From: Ligilactobacillus pobuzihii E100301 = KCTC 13174
GTDB taxonomy: Bacteria; Bacillota; Bacilli; Lactobacillales; Lactobacillaceae
Direction of reading: 5' to 3'
Assembly (NCBI RefSeq): GCF_000349725.1
Contig: NZ_KB714697.1
Coordinates: 193,638 to 257,637, forward strand
Length of the DNA stretch: 64,000 nt
Position numbers and translations under genes: made by a program. Below, in pieces: positions 1 to 9,207 of the stretch; position 1 is the stretch's first letter, and each line of letters starts with the position of its first letter. The notes beneath the pieces were generated by a model that saw only the letters and a program-made list of their open reading frames with translations, had not been told where the DNA came from and searched no databases.

Positions 1-722
1 GCTATGTTTATTTAATTAAACAAAAGTTACAAAAAAATGATGCTAAAAAAGTAAACACAGCTAATTTTGGTAAAACTGGAGACACTACAACTGAAATCAA
101 ACAGCGTTTAGATTCCCAACCAGAGATTAAAAAGCAATTAAAAAAAGCTGATATTATAACAATCACGGCTGGTGGCAACGATCTAATGCACGTTTTGCAG
201 AATAACTTTCAAACATTGTCATCTAATAATTTCAACCAAAGCATGCAAGTGGCTAAGGATCAATACAAAGTAAATATGACTGCATTATTAAAGGATGTGC
301 GTGCAGTTAATTCACGTGCGCCTATCTTTTTGTTTTCGGTTTACGACCCATTTTATGTATATTTTCCAAATATGACAGCTCTACAAGAATATACCGATCA
401 ATGGAATAAAGCTGCTCATAATCAAGTACAACAGCTAAATTCAACTTATTTTGTTGACGTCGACCATCAAATTTCTGAGGGTCAATATTATGGCAAGTCT
501 AAAAAAGAATTAAAAAAAGAAGCTAATTTAGACTTAAGTAATACTAATAATAAAAAACTTGAAAAACTACTGTCTGATAATAAAGAAAAAAATAACTTTT
601 TATCTTCAGATGATCATTTTCATCCAAATGATCGCGGTTATCAACTAATGACCCAAAAATTGTATGAAATTATGGTAAAACATAAAGATACATGGTTCAA
701 GGAGGTCCAAAATGGAGAATAA
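1..722 (+). CDS. SGNH/GDSL-family lipase/esterase, YpmR-like (5' end missing)
   Basis: The reading frame is open from base 3 and enters the window already inside the gene, so the N-terminus with the nucleophile-serine block is not visible. Two SGNH blocks are present: GGND near codon 60 of the visible part (the Asn of block III) and DDHFHPND near the C-terminus (the Asp-x-x-His of block V). Family knowledge: these are secreted or membrane-anchored hydrolases acting on lipid or acyl esters, with substrate unknown for YpmR. It overlaps the next gene (YpmS-like) by 11 bases, so the two are co-translated. The pairing of an SGNH hydrolase with YpmS is usual in Firmicutes. The exact substrate cannot be told. 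Confidence 0.85.
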   Translation, partial: YVYLIKQKLQKNDAKKVNTANFGKTGDTTTEIKQRLDSQPEIKKQLKKADIITITAGGNDLMHVLQNNFQTLSSNNFNQSMQVAKDQYKVNMTALLKDVRAVNSRAPIFLFSVYDPFYVYFPNMTALQEYTDQWNKAAHNQVQQLNSTYFVDVDHQISEGQYYGKSKKELKKEANLDLSNTNNKKLEKLLSDNKEKNNFLSSDDHFHPNDRGYQLMTQKLYEIMVKHKDTWFKEVQNGE

Positions 723-1353
723 AAACAGAAAAAGACAAGCCCACGCCACTAAGCAGCCTAAAGACCCGTGGAAAATTGCTTTTACTTTTTTATTAGCGTT
801 GGTCATTGCGTTTGTAGCTTTTATAATTCTTGAAGTGTATACACCTGACAAGGGCGTTGAACAAGAAATCAAGACTAAAACACCTGCTGATAAAACGACT
901 TCGATCGATGTTCAAATGAATAAAAAACAATTAAGTAGTGCTCTTAATTACTATTTAAATCATCAGCAAAAAGACAGCAACAATATACAATACAAATTTA
1001 TTCTGAATAAATCGGCGATTTTAATTGGAACAACTAAAGTGCTGGGTGAGAAAGTCTCCTTTACTTTATATGCTAAACCAACTTTAAGTAAAAATGGAAA
1101 TATCAAGTTAAAAATTAAGTCTGTTGCGATCGGTTCTTTGAATGCACCAACTAAATTTGTGCTAAATTATGTTAAAAATAACGTTAAAACTGGGCAAGCT
1201 GTTCAGATCTCGCCTAAAAAATCTGAGATTATTTTAAATTTAAATCACGTGAAGACAAAACAGGGAATTCAAGCTAAGGGTCAAGAATTAGACTTAAAAA
1301 ATGACAGCATTCGTTTCAAAATATTGATACCATTAACTGAGGAGGAAAAATAA
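712..1353 (+). CDS. YpmS-like membrane-anchored protein (DUF2140)
   Basis: 213 residues. A basic N-terminus of about 20 residues is followed by one hydrophobic helix (about residues 23-43) and then a Lys/Asn-rich extracellular domain with alternating beta-type sequence, as in the YpmS/DUF2140 family. Function is not established. The start ATG at 712 has the site GGAGG just upstream, inside the end of the SGNH hydrolase gene. Its stop shares one base with the ATG of the following YozE-like gene, so three genes form a tight operon. Inference: an envelope protein working with the hydrolase. The family assignment rests on topology, length and neighbourhood. Confidence 0.75.
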   Translation: MENKNRKRQAHATKQPKDPWKIAFTFLLALVIAFVAFIILEVYTPDKGVEQEIKTKTPADKTTSIDVQMNKKQLSSALNYYLNHQQKDSNNIQYKFILNKSAILIGTTKVLGEKVSFTLYAKPTLSKNGNIKLKIKSVAIGSLNAPTKFVLNYVKNNVKTGQAVQISPKKSEIILNLNHVKTKQGIQAKGQELDLKNDSIRFKILIPLTEEEK

Positions 1354-1580
1354 TGAAAAATGAGATGAGCTTTTATCAGTTTTTAATGACTCTTCGCGAT
1401 CCCGATGATTATAATGAAGTGGTTCAATTTGCCAATAATGCATTTTATGATCAATCTTTTCCTAAACAGTTGAGTGATTATGAAGGACTGTCACAATATT
1501 TGGAAATGAATGGAAATTACTTACCCTCCATGACAATTTTCGATGATGCGTGGCAGAAATATCTTGAAAAAATTCAATAA
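1353..1580 (+). CDS. YozE-like protein (UPF0346, SAM-like fold)
   Basis: 75 residues, matching the usual length of the YozE family. It begins with the typical [17 protein letters not shown] segment and ends with the [11 protein letters not shown] helix. Family knowledge: a small helical SAM-like domain of unknown role. The ATG overlaps the last base of the upstream gene, and the site GAGGAGG lies 8 bases ahead of it. It is the third gene of the cluster leading to the S41 protease. Confidence 0.8.
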   Translation: MKNEMSFYQFLMTLRDPDDYNEVVQFANNAFYDQSFPKQLSDYEGLSQYLEMNGNYLPSMTIFDDAWQKYLEKIQ

Positions 1581-1603
1581 TTAAGTGAAAGAGGGAATGA
1601 TTT

Positions 1604-3049
1604 TTGAAGGAAGAAAAAAAACAAACAAAAAGTTCTTCTGGTAAAAAAAGATCCTTTAGCTTAACAACGTTGATAATCACTGCTATCGTTGCAATTTTGT
1701 TTGGAGGAAGCAGTGTTTTCGTAATAATGAATTCACGTTTGCAAGCAGCAGAACAAACGAGTGAATCAATGGAAAAAATCAACACAGTTTATAAAGCTTT
1801 GGATAAATATTATTACAAAAATATCAGCAAGAAAAAACTTGAAAATGGTGCCCTAAATGGGATGGTTGATGTTTTAGATGACCAATTCTCAGAGTATATG
1901 ACAAAATCTGAAACTCAGTCATTGAATGAAACTATTTCGTCTAGCTTTACAGGAATTGGTGCTGAAGTTCGGAAAACTGGAGAACAAATTCAAATTGTTT
2001 CTCCAATTTCTGGAACTCCAGCTCAAAAAGGCGGCCTGAAAGCCAAAGATATTATTTTAAAAATTGATGGAAAATCACTGGATGGATACTCGCTCAATAA
2101 GGCAGTTTCTTTGATCAGAGGTAAAAAAGGAACTTCCGTTAAATTATCGATCAAACGTGGCTCCTCGACTTTTGAAAAAACGTTTAAGCGTGATACTATT
2201 CCCGTTAAAACTGTGAATGGTAAATTAGATGACAATAATAAAAATGTCGGATATATTCAAGTCACCACTTTCTCAGAAAAAACTGCAACAGAGATGAAAA
2301 AAACGATTAAGCAATTGCGGAAAAAAGGTGCAAAATCGTTTGTGATCGACATGCGCAATAACCCCGGTGGTTTGATGGATCAAGCATTAAAATTATCCTC
2401 GATGTTCTTGAAAGATGGAAAAACTATTATGCAAGTACAACAACGAGATGGAAAAAAGGAAGCTTATAAAGCTGGCAAAAAGTACGATGATGGCTTTAAA
2501 GTTCATGAAAAAACAGTTGTTATGATCAACGGCGGTTCTGCGAGTGCCGCGGAAATTTTTGCTGCTGCCCTTAAACAATCAGCTAATGATCAATTAGTGG
2601 GAACTAAATCATTTGGAAAAGGAACTGTTCAAAATGCAATGCCATTTAATGATAAAACAGAACTTAAGTTAACTGTTGCTAAATGGTTGACACCCGATGG
2701 TAGTTGGATCCATGAAAAAGGAGTTAAACCTTCGATCAAAGCAGATTACCCGTCTGTCGCTTATCAAGCAGCCATTGATAATAAGAAAAATTATCAAGAA
2801 AATGACGTTTCCAAGAATGTTAAAAGTTTACAAATATTCCTAAAGGCTTTAGGGTACAAACCAGGCCGAACTGATGGATATTATGATTCAGGGACTAAAA
2901 ATGCGGTGAAAAGATTCCAACAAACTAAGCACTTAAATACAAATGGTATCGCTGATAAAAAGACGATCGATAGTATTCAAGAATCAGTTGCTCAATTTAT
3001 TATTGATTCTGATAAAGCGTATGACACCGCAATTAAAGCTGCTAATTAG
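1604..3049 (+). CDS. Carboxy-terminal processing protease, S41 family (CtpA/CtpB-like)
   Basis: 481 residues. Order of parts: basic N-terminus; one transmembrane helix (about 21-43); a helical segment; a PDZ domain (about 110-190); the S41 protease core (about 200-380) with the INGGSASAAE serine motif at 309-317 and the lysine motif KSFGKGTVQ (Lys339 as the likely base); and a C-terminal peptidoglycan-binding repeat (about 395-450). It would cleave C-terminal ends of extracytoplasmic proteins while bound to the membrane and wall. The start is TTG at 1604, with GAGGGA about 7 bases upstream. A terminator follows, so this closes the first operon. Confidence 0.92.
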   Translation: MKEEKKQTKSSSGKKRSFSLTTLIITAIVAILFGGSSVFVIMNSRLQAAEQTSESMEKINTVYKALDKYYYKNISKKKLENGALNGMVDVLDDQFSEYMTKSETQSLNETISSSFTGIGAEVRKTGEQIQIVSPISGTPAQKGGLKAKDIILKIDGKSLDGYSLNKAVSLIRGKKGTSVKLSIKRGSSTFEKTFKRDTIPVKTVNGKLDDNNKNVGYIQVTTFSEKTATEMKKTIKQLRKKGAKSFVIDMRNNPGGLMDQALKLSSMFLKDGKTIMQVQQRDGKKEAYKAGKKYDDGFKVHEKTVVMINGGSASAAEIFAAALKQSANDQLVGTKSFGKGTVQNAMPFNDKTELKLTVAKWLTPDGSWIHEKGVKPSIKADYPSVAYQAAIDNKKNYQENDVSKNVKSLQIFLKALGYKPGRTDGYYDSGTKNAVKRFQQTKHLNTNGIADKKTIDSIQESVAQFIIDSDKAYDTAIKAAN

Positions 3050-3059
3050 AATTTATCTA

Positions 3060-3096
3060 GCAAGTAATTAATGTAATGTTAGTTACTTGTTTTTCA
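3060..3096 (+). terminator. Rho-independent terminator after the S41 protease gene
   Basis: The stem is CAAGTAA at 3061-3067 pairing with TTACTTG at 3083-3089, followed by a run of T. It ends the operon that runs from the SGNH hydrolase gene. Confidence 0.7.
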
Positions 3097-3127
3097 TTTG
3101 TTTTGACTGAACAATTGTTTTGTTAAT

Positions 3128-3156
3128 TTGGTTAAAAAGAACGTCTTGTGTATAAT
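3128..3156 (+). promoter_or_regulatory. Sigma-A-type promoter for rbgA
   Basis: A -35 box TTGGTT at 3128-3133 and a perfect -10 box TATAAT at 3151-3156 are separated by 17 bases. They lie just after the preceding terminator and about 60 bases ahead of the rbgA start. Confidence 0.75.
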
Positions 3157-3214
3157 AAAAATATGAAATTCTAGTCTGATTATTGATAAAGATCAGATAA
3201 CAAGGAGGAATAAT

Positions 3215-4093
3215 ATGGCAGTCATTCAATGGTATCCAGGCCATATGGCAAAAGCCTTACGTCAGGCTAAAGAAAATTTAAAGACGGTTGACATCGTTTT
3301 GGAACTGGTTGATGCTCGTTTGCCTGAATCATCACGTAATCCTGAACTTGTAAATATTCTTAAAAATAAACCCGCGATCATTGTTTTAACTAAAATGGAC
3401 CTAGCTGATCCTAAAGAAACACAGCGGTGGATAAATTATTATGAAGCAACGGGACAACCCGCAGTTGCAGTTGATAGTACTAATGGTTCATTGAAAGTGA
3501 TCGAAAAAAAAATAAATAACGTCTTGGCCGATAAGCTTGAGAAACGTCAAGAAAAAGGAATTAAATCTAAAAAAATTAGTGTAATGTGTATTGGCATCCC
3601 TAATGTTGGTAAATCAACTTTGCTCAATCATATGGTCAAAAAAAACGTAGCTTCGGTGGGGGACAAGCCAGGTGTTACCAAGAAACAGCAATGGTTAAAA
3701 GCTGGTAAGAATTTACAATTATTAGACACACCAGGGATTTTATGGCCAAAATTCGAGGATCCATTGGTAGGTCAAAAATTAGCGTTGACGGGAGCAATTA
3801 AAGACCAATTATTCCATGATGATGATATTGCTTTATATGCGCTTGAATTTTTCAAAGAAAAGGCACCGCAAAAGCTACAAGAACGTTATCGGTTAACTAA
3901 CGAAGAAATGACAGCTTCAGACGTGGATACACTTTTAGCTATCACTAAAAATGCAGGTTTTCGTGATGATTATGATCGAGGCGCACAACGTTTGATCCAA
4001 GATATCCGTAAACAAAAACTAGGGCGGTATACCTTAGACCCAGTTTTGCAAATTGCTGGAAGAACTACAAAAAAAGAGAAGCAAAATGACTAG
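3215..4093 (+). CDS. rbgA: Ribosome biogenesis GTPase RbgA (YlqF)
   Basis: 292 residues. The GTPase motifs are circularly permuted, which defines the YlqF/RbgA group: TKMD (G4) comes first, then the Walker A GIPNVGKST (G1), and DTPG (G3) later. The N-terminus WYPGHMAKA is typical. In this family the protein promotes late assembly of the 50S subunit in the cytoplasm. The site AAGGAGGA precedes the ATG by 7 bases. The stop lies 8 bases inside rnhB, so the two are translationally coupled, the order seen in Bacillus and lactobacilli. Confidence 0.95.
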   Translation: MAVIQWYPGHMAKALRQAKENLKTVDIVLELVDARLPESSRNPELVNILKNKPAIIVLTKMDLADPKETQRWINYYEATGQPAVAVDSTNGSLKVIEKKINNVLADKLEKRQEKGIKSKKISVMCIGIPNVGKSTLLNHMVKKNVASVGDKPGVTKKQQWLKAGKNLQLLDTPGILWPKFEDPLVGQKLALTGAIKDQLFHDDDIALYALEFFKEKAPQKLQERYRLTNEEMTASDVDTLLAITKNAGFRDDYDRGAQRLIQDIRKQKLGRYTLDPVLQIAGRTTKKEKQND

Positions 4094-4886
4094 TGAAAAG
4101 GCAAAGAAAATGAATATAACAGATGTCCGGTCACTGTTAAAAAGCATTGAAAGTCAACCTGAAAACTCTACAGCTAAACTGATAAATGAGCTTTATACAG
4201 ACAAGCGCCAAGGTGTCAAGCAATTATTGAAAAGCTTTGAAAAACGTCAAGAAAAAATTGAACTGAAAAGAAAAGAGTTTGAAAAAAGACTTACACTGGA
4301 AAAAAGATCATGGACAAATGGTGTGCAATTTGTTGCCGGGGTCGATGAAGTTGGGCGTGGACCACTGGCAGGGCCAGTCGTAGCTGCAGCTGTGATCTTA
4401 CCTCATGATTTTGATTTATATGATGTCAATGATTCCAAACAACTCAGCGCCAAAAAAAGACTTGAATTAGCACCCTTGATCAAGGAACAAGCGATCGCTA
4501 TCGGGATCGGACAAGCTGATAATAAAAAAATTGATGAGATCAATATTTATGAAGCAGCTCGCTTCGCAATGGAACAAGCAGTTGAACAATTGATACCATT
4601 GCCGGAAGAACTTTTGATCGACGCTATGCAGATAAAAACAACCATCAAGCAACGTAAATTGATAAAAGGTGATGCACGTTCGGCTTCAATCGGAGCCGCC
4701 AGCATTATTGCGAAAGTCGCCCGTGATAAAATCATGGAAGAGTACGCTCAGGATTATCCTGGTTATGGTTTTGAAAAAAACGCTGGTTATGGGACAAAGC
4801 AGCACTTAGCAGAGATCGAAAAAAATGGTATTACTCCGATCCACCGTAAAAGTTTTGAACCAATTAAATCTAAATTAAATAATTAA
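4086..4886 (+). CDS. rnhB: Ribonuclease HII
   Basis: 266 residues from the ATG at 4086. The core motif DEVGRGPLAGPVV carries the first catalytic Asp and Glu; DSKQLS, KGDARSASIGAASI and the C-terminal AGYGTKQH segment follow as expected for type 2 RNase H. It removes RNA from RNA/DNA hybrids and single ribonucleotides from DNA. The N-terminal extension of about 75 residues is normal for Firmicutes RNase HII. The frame also extends 33 bases upstream to a TTG at 4053, but the ATG with GAGAAG ahead of it is the better start. It overlaps rbgA by 8 bases. Confidence 0.93.
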   Translation: MTSEKAKKMNITDVRSLLKSIESQPENSTAKLINELYTDKRQGVKQLLKSFEKRQEKIELKRKEFEKRLTLEKRSWTNGVQFVAGVDEVGRGPLAGPVVAAAVILPHDFDLYDVNDSKQLSAKKRLELAPLIKEQAIAIGIGQADNKKIDEINIYEAARFAMEQAVEQLIPLPEELLIDAMQIKTTIKQRKLIKGDARSASIGAASIIAKVARDKIMEEYAQDYPGYGFEKNAGYGTKQHLAEIEKNGITPIHRKSFEPIKSKLNN

Positions 4887-4937
4887 AAACGCCGCCTTTT
4901 GCGTATGTATCATATAAAAAGCAAAGGCGGCGTTTTT
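4886..4937 (+). terminator. Strong stem-loop/terminator between rnhB and dprA, abutting the dprA start
   Basis: The left arm is AAAACGCCGCCTTTTGC at 4886-4902 and the right arm GCAAAGGCGGCGTTTT at 4921-4936. They pair along almost their full length with a single bulged T and an 18-base loop. The T-run ends directly at the ATG of dprA at 4938, so the only purine-rich site before dprA lies inside the right arm. Confidence 0.85.
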
Positions 4938-5825
4938 ATGGATGATCGATCATTTTTATTAAGGATTCATTTGTGTACAGGAATTGGCATTAAAGGTGAA
5001 ACCAAAATTTATAATTTTATGCAGCAAAATAAAAGACAACCCCAAGTAACTGAATTAGATAAAATCTTAACAGGAACTAAAAGTGATCTGCAACATTTTT
5101 TAGCTGATTTTCATTCAGATTCTACTACACAAAAAATGTTGATCAATCAGCGACATAATGGAATTATAACGATCCTTGACCCTGAATATCCGACTCAATT
5201 AAAAGAGACATTTGAACCACCGATAATTTTATTTTATCAAGGAAATCTTTCATTAATGAAGGAGACTAGTTTAGCTGTCGTTGGTGCCAGAAAAATGACT
5301 AGTTATGGAACTGACGTTTTGCCTTTGGTATTAAAAGATGTCTGCACCCCGCAAATCCCGATCGTAAGTGGTGCCGCCACAGGTGTTGATAGTCTTGCTC
5401 ATCGTTTAGCTTTGAAAGCTCATGCACCAACCATTGCTGTGATCGGGACAGGTCTTGACCGAACTTATCCAAAAGACAATTATGAATTGCAAACTTTGAT
5501 CGCTAAAAAAGGCTTAGTATTATCCGAATATGAGATCGGGCAAAAGCCATTACCTTATCATTTCCCGCTACGTAATCGGATCATTGCTGGTTTATGTTAT
5601 AGTTTGTTAGTAGTAGAAGCAAAACACCATAGTGGTAGTCTGATCACAGCTAACCTGGCCTTACAAGAAAATCGCAATGTTTTAGCGATTCCTGGTCGCA
5701 TTGACAGCAGTCTGTCAGTTGGCTGTAATGAATTAATCCAAGCCGGTGCAAAACCCGTCTTAAATAGTAGGGATATTCTTGAAGATTTTCCAAACAGCTT
5801 GACAAACCAATCTTCAAAGGCATAA
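4938..5825 (+). CDS. dprA: DNA-processing protein DprA (Smf)
   Basis: 295 residues from the ATG at 4938. The Rossmann-like DprA core is recognised by VVGARKMTSYG, VSGAATGVDSLAH, AVIGTGLDRTYP, PLRNRIIAGL and SGSLITA. DprA loads RecA onto incoming single-stranded DNA during natural transformation, in the cytoplasm. The frame stays open upstream through the terminator stem to near 4899, but the family N-terminus begins near MDDRSFLLRIHL, and 4938 is the first ATG after the hairpin. No separate ribosome site is visible; AAAGGCGG in the hairpin arm would have to serve. The gene sits between rnhB and topA, a common arrangement. Confidence 0.9.
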   Translation: MDDRSFLLRIHLCTGIGIKGETKIYNFMQQNKRQPQVTELDKILTGTKSDLQHFLADFHSDSTTQKMLINQRHNGIITILDPEYPTQLKETFEPPIILFYQGNLSLMKETSLAVVGARKMTSYGTDVLPLVLKDVCTPQIPIVSGAATGVDSLAHRLALKAHAPTIAVIGTGLDRTYPKDNYELQTLIAKKGLVLSEYEIGQKPLPYHFPLRNRIIAGLCYSLLVVEAKHHSGSLITANLALQENRNVLAIPGRIDSSLSVGCNELIQAGAKPVLNSRDILEDFPNSLTNQSSKA

Positions 5826-5826
5826 C

Positions 5827-5868
5827 ATTGTTATCGATTTTGGTTAAGCGATTTAACCAACTAACAAT
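5827..5868. other. Two-tier stem-loop in the dprA-topA gap, no T-tract
   Basis: Outer arms are ATTGTTA at 5827-5833 and TAACAAT at 5862-5868. Inner arms are TTGGTTAA at 5840-5847 and TTAACCAA at 5853-5860 with a 5-base loop. Both helices are perfect, and no run of T follows on either strand. It lies 39 bases ahead of topA, so it would be in the topA leader if transcription continues from dprA or starts nearby. Confidence 0.6.
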
Positions 5869-5907
5869 TATCATTAAAATACAATCTAAATAAAGGAGTG
5901 GGACGTT

Positions 5908-8040
5908 TTGCCGACATCCACACAACCAAAAAAAACACCCAAAACAAAAGCAAAAAAGAAAAGAACGACAAGAAAAGTAAAAAAGAATTTAGTGATTGTG
6001 GAATCACCTTCAAAAGCAAAAACTATCGAAAAATATTTAGGCTCACGTTACAAAGTGATGGCTAGTCTTGGACATATTCGTGATCTACCTAAAAGCAAGA
6101 TGGGTATCAATGTAGATAATAACTATGAGCCACATTACATTTCGATCAGGGGTAAAGGTGACGTCATTAAAGAGCTTCGTAAGGAAGCAAAAAAAGCAAA
6201 GCAGGTTTATCTTGCAGCCGACCCGGACCGTGAGGGGGAAGCGATCGCTTGGCATTTGTCATATCTTTTAGGTCTAGACCCGAACGATAAGAACCGTGTA
6301 GTTTTTAATGAAATTACTAAAGATACCGTCAAAAATGCTTTTAAAAATCCACGTGCCATTGATATGAACTTAGTTGATGCACAACAAGCGCGACGAATTT
6401 TAGATCGTTTAGTTGGTTATTCGATCTCTCCGTTATTGTGGTCAAAAGTTAAAAAAGGGTTGTCTGCAGGTCGTGTCCAGTCAATTGCTTTGAACTTGAT
6501 CATTCAAAGAGAAAGGGAAATTAAAGAATTCATTCCCGAAGAATACTGGAACATAGATTCGCAGTTTAAAAAGGGGCGTAGCAAGTTTGATGCGGCTTTT
6601 TATGGTCTCAAAGGTAAAAAAACTGCATTGAAAAATAATGAAGACGTTCAAAACGTCTTAAGTAAAATTTCAAAAGAAAAGCCATTTGAAGTTGCCAAAG
6701 TTATCAAAAAGGAACGTAAAAGATTCCCCGCATTGCCTTTCACGACTTCTACTATGCAGCAAACAGCGAACAATTCATTGAAATTTAGGACGCAAAAAAC
6801 AATGATGATCGCTCAGCAGCTCTATGAAGGGATCAATATCGGTCGTGGCGGTTCAGTGGGACTGATCACTTACATGCGGACTGATTCCACACGTGTATCA
6901 ACTATTGCTAAACACGAAGCAGCTGGGTTTATTACTGAGAACTATGGTAGTGATTATGCTGCTATTAAACCACGCGCAGGTAAACTTTCAGAAAATGCCC
7001 AAGATGCCCACGAAGCGATCCGTCCATCTTCTGTTTTGCGGACACCTGGATCTATGGAAAAATATTTGACCAAAGACCAAATGAAACTTTATTCTTTGGT
7101 CTGGTCACGTTTTGTTGCCAGTCAAATGACTCCAGCTATCGTTGATACCGTACGGGCTGATTTAGAACAAAATGAGGTAACTTTCAGAGCAAACGGTTCA
7201 AAGATGAAGTTTCCCGGTTATACTAAAGTTTATGCTGAATCAAAGCGAAAAGATAATCTTTTACCAAACTTAAGCGAAGGTGATGAGGTCTCGCTGGTTA
7301 AAACTGATCCGAGTCAGCACTTTACTTTACCACCCGCACGTTATTCTGAAGCTACTTTGATCAAAACACTTGAAGAAAATGGTGTTGGTCGTCCATCGAC
7401 CTATGCTCCGACTCTAAGTACGATTCAAAAGCGATATTACGTTAAGTTAACTGCGCGCAAATTTGAACCAACTGAACTAGGCGAGATAGTTAATTCGATG
7501 ATCGCCGAATGCTTTCCTGACATTTTAGATGTGAAGTTCACCGCTGATCTTGAAGATGAACTTGATGAAATTGAAGAAGGAAAACAAGAATGGGTCAACG
7601 TGATCGATCAATTCTACCGACCATTTGCTAAAGAAGTTACCAGCGCCGAACAAAAATTGGAAAAGGTCAAGATCAAAGATGAGCCTGCTGGCTTTAACTG
7701 TGATATCTGTGGTGCACCAATGTTGATCAAAATGGGCCGTTACGGTAAATTTTATGCTTGTAGCCGTTTCCCTGATTGCCGTAACACTAAGGCAATCGTC
7801 AAAAAAATCGGTGTAACCTGTCCCAAGTGCAGTAAAGGTGAAGTAGTCGAACGTAAATCTAAGAAAAATCGTATTTTTTATGGGTGTTCACGTTATCCCG
7901 ATTGTGACTTCATTTCTTGGGATCAACCGGTTGGCCGTAATTGTCCAAAATGCAAACATTATTTAGTTTATAAAAAATCAAAAAAAGGTGCACAAGTTAA
8001 ATGTCCGAATGGCGATTACGAAGAAGAATTGCAGAAATAA
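5908..8040 (+). CDS. topA: DNA topoisomerase I (type IA)
   Basis: 710 residues. A Lys-rich N-terminal extension of about 27 residues precedes the TOPRIM domain ([17 protein letters not shown], then [13 protein letters not shown]). The active-site tyrosine is in [12 protein letters not shown]. The C-terminus has two intact Cys4 zinc ribbons (about 590-625 and 632-665) and a third that has lost its last cysteine (CPKC...KCPNGDY). The enzyme relaxes negative supercoils. The start is TTG at 5908 with AAAGGAG 8 bases upstream. The lysine-rich extension is unusual but modest. A terminator follows at 8061. Confidence 0.95.
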   Translation: MPTSTQPKKTPKTKAKKKRTTRKVKKNLVIVESPSKAKTIEKYLGSRYKVMASLGHIRDLPKSKMGINVDNNYEPHYISIRGKGDVIKELRKEAKKAKQVYLAADPDREGEAIAWHLSYLLGLDPNDKNRVVFNEITKDTVKNAFKNPRAIDMNLVDAQQARRILDRLVGYSISPLLWSKVKKGLSAGRVQSIALNLIIQREREIKEFIPEEYWNIDSQFKKGRSKFDAAFYGLKGKKTALKNNEDVQNVLSKISKEKPFEVAKVIKKERKRFPALPFTTSTMQQTANNSLKFRTQKTMMIAQQLYEGINIGRGGSVGLITYMRTDSTRVSTIAKHEAAGFITENYGSDYAAIKPRAGKLSENAQDAHEAIRPSSVLRTPGSMEKYLTKDQMKLYSLVWSRFVASQMTPAIVDTVRADLEQNEVTFRANGSKMKFPGYTKVYAESKRKDNLLPNLSEGDEVSLVKTDPSQHFTLPPARYSEATLIKTLEENGVGRPSTYAPTLSTIQKRYYVKLTARKFEPTELGEIVNSMIAECFPDILDVKFTADLEDELDEIEEGKQEWVNVIDQFYRPFAKEVTSAEQKLEKVKIKDEPAGFNCDICGAPMLIKMGRYGKFYACSRFPDCRNTKAIVKKIGVTCPKCSKGEVVERKSKKNRIFYGCSRYPDCDFISWDQPVGRNCPKCKHYLVYKKSKKGAQVKCPNGDYEEELQK

Positions 8041-8060
8041 TCTTTAAGGTGTACTAGCAA

Positions 8061-8112
8061 AAAAAGCTGTGTTATCAAACGTTTAAACGTATATGATAAT
8101 GCAGCTTTTATT
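8061..8112 (+). terminator. Rho-independent terminator after topA
   Basis: AAAAGCTGTGTTATCA and TGATAATGCAGCTTTT pair with only G-T wobbles around a 16-base loop, and TTTTATTTTC follows. The remaining 148 bases before xerC show no ORF. Confidence 0.8.
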
Positions 8113-8260
8113 TTCAACAAGTGTATTTATTAACAGTCAATTGTTATCTAATATTTGTCTTGCTTGTGAAAAGGTTAAGAAAAAAGAATTAACTGGCGTT
8201 TCCTTGACTAATTTTGACCATTATAGGAAAATACAGTTATGTTGACTAGGAGGTGGCGTA

Positions 8261-9160
8261 GTGGAACAAAAATGGATCATGGAATATCAAGATTATCTAA
8301 AATACGAGCGACAGTATTCAAGAGAGACTGTGAAAGCTTATACAGATGACATCCGTGACTTTTGCAGTTTTTTAGCTGACACTGGTGGGATAACATCCTT
8401 TGCAGCAGTTACAGAAAACGATGTTCACGTGTATATGAGTTTTTTGTACGAACAACAATACAAAGAAAATAGTGTTTCTAGGATGATTTCTGGTTTGCGC
8501 TCTTTTTATCGTTTTTTACTAAAAAATAACTACGTATCCGCAAATCCATTTATATACGTTCAGTTAAAGCGGCATTCTCGTTCTTTACCACATTTTTTTT
8601 ATGAAAAGGAAATGAACGCTTTGTTTGCAGCCACAGCTGGTGATTCAATGAAAGACATCAGAAATAATGCACTACTAGAAACTTTATATGCAACAGGTAT
8701 GCGTGTTTCTGAATGTACGAACCTCACAGTCCCAGTGATTGATTTTGATAACCAAGCTATGTTATTGCACGGTAAGGGTGGTAAAGATCGCTACGTTCCT
8801 TTTGGACAATATTGTGCAAATGCACTTAAAAAGTATTTTGCAAAAGCACGAACTCCGATCATGGAAAAGTATCATAAAGAACACGATTATGTTTTTATCA
8901 ATCATTATGGAGATCCAATCACAGCTGCAGGGATCACTTATGTTTTAAATCAGATCGTTAAACAGAGTTCGTTGCAAACAACCATTCATCCCCATGAATT
9001 ACGACATACTTTTGCAACGCATTTAATGAGTAATGGTGCTGATTTACGTGCTGTTCAAGAACTGTTAGGACACAGCAGTCTTTCAACAACTCAAATTTAT
9101 ACGCACGTGACTACGGAGAGTCTTCAAGAAAATTATCGAAAATTTTTCCCACGTGCCTAA
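8261..9160 (+). CDS. xerC: Tyrosine recombinase XerC
   Basis: 299 residues: an N-terminal SAM-like core-binding domain (about 1-90) and the C-terminal catalytic domain. All catalytic residues are visible: Arg148 (ATGMRVSE), Lys in GKGGKDR, His245/Arg248 (HELRHTFATH), His271 (LGHSS) and Tyr280 (QIYTHV). It acts with XerD at dif to resolve chromosome dimers. The start is GTG at 8261 after a strong AGGAGGTGG. It heads the xerC-hslV-hslU cluster usual in Firmicutes. In many relatives trmFO lies between topA and xerC; here it does not. Confidence 0.93.
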   Translation: MEQKWIMEYQDYLKYERQYSRETVKAYTDDIRDFCSFLADTGGITSFAAVTENDVHVYMSFLYEQQYKENSVSRMISGLRSFYRFLLKNNYVSANPFIYVQLKRHSRSLPHFFYEKEMNALFAATAGDSMKDIRNNALLETLYATGMRVSECTNLTVPVIDFDNQAMLLHGKGGKDRYVPFGQYCANALKKYFAKARTPIMEKYHKEHDYVFINHYGDPITAAGITYVLNQIVKQSSLQTTIHPHELRHTFATHLMSNGADLRAVQELLGHSSLSTTQIYTHVTTESLQENYRKFFPRA

Positions 9161-9207
9161 AACTAAATAACAATAATAACTTAAAATATTAGGAGGAAGT
9201 CAATAAT

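Noticed and set aside
4053..4085. Longer RNase HII starting from TTG 4053
   Set aside because: The ATG at 4086 has a purine-rich site ahead and fits the family; the extension lies fully within rbgA coding sequence.
8195..8240. TTGACT/TTGACC boxes ahead of xerC as a promoter
   Set aside because: Neither has a -10 box at 16-18 bases; too weak to annotate.
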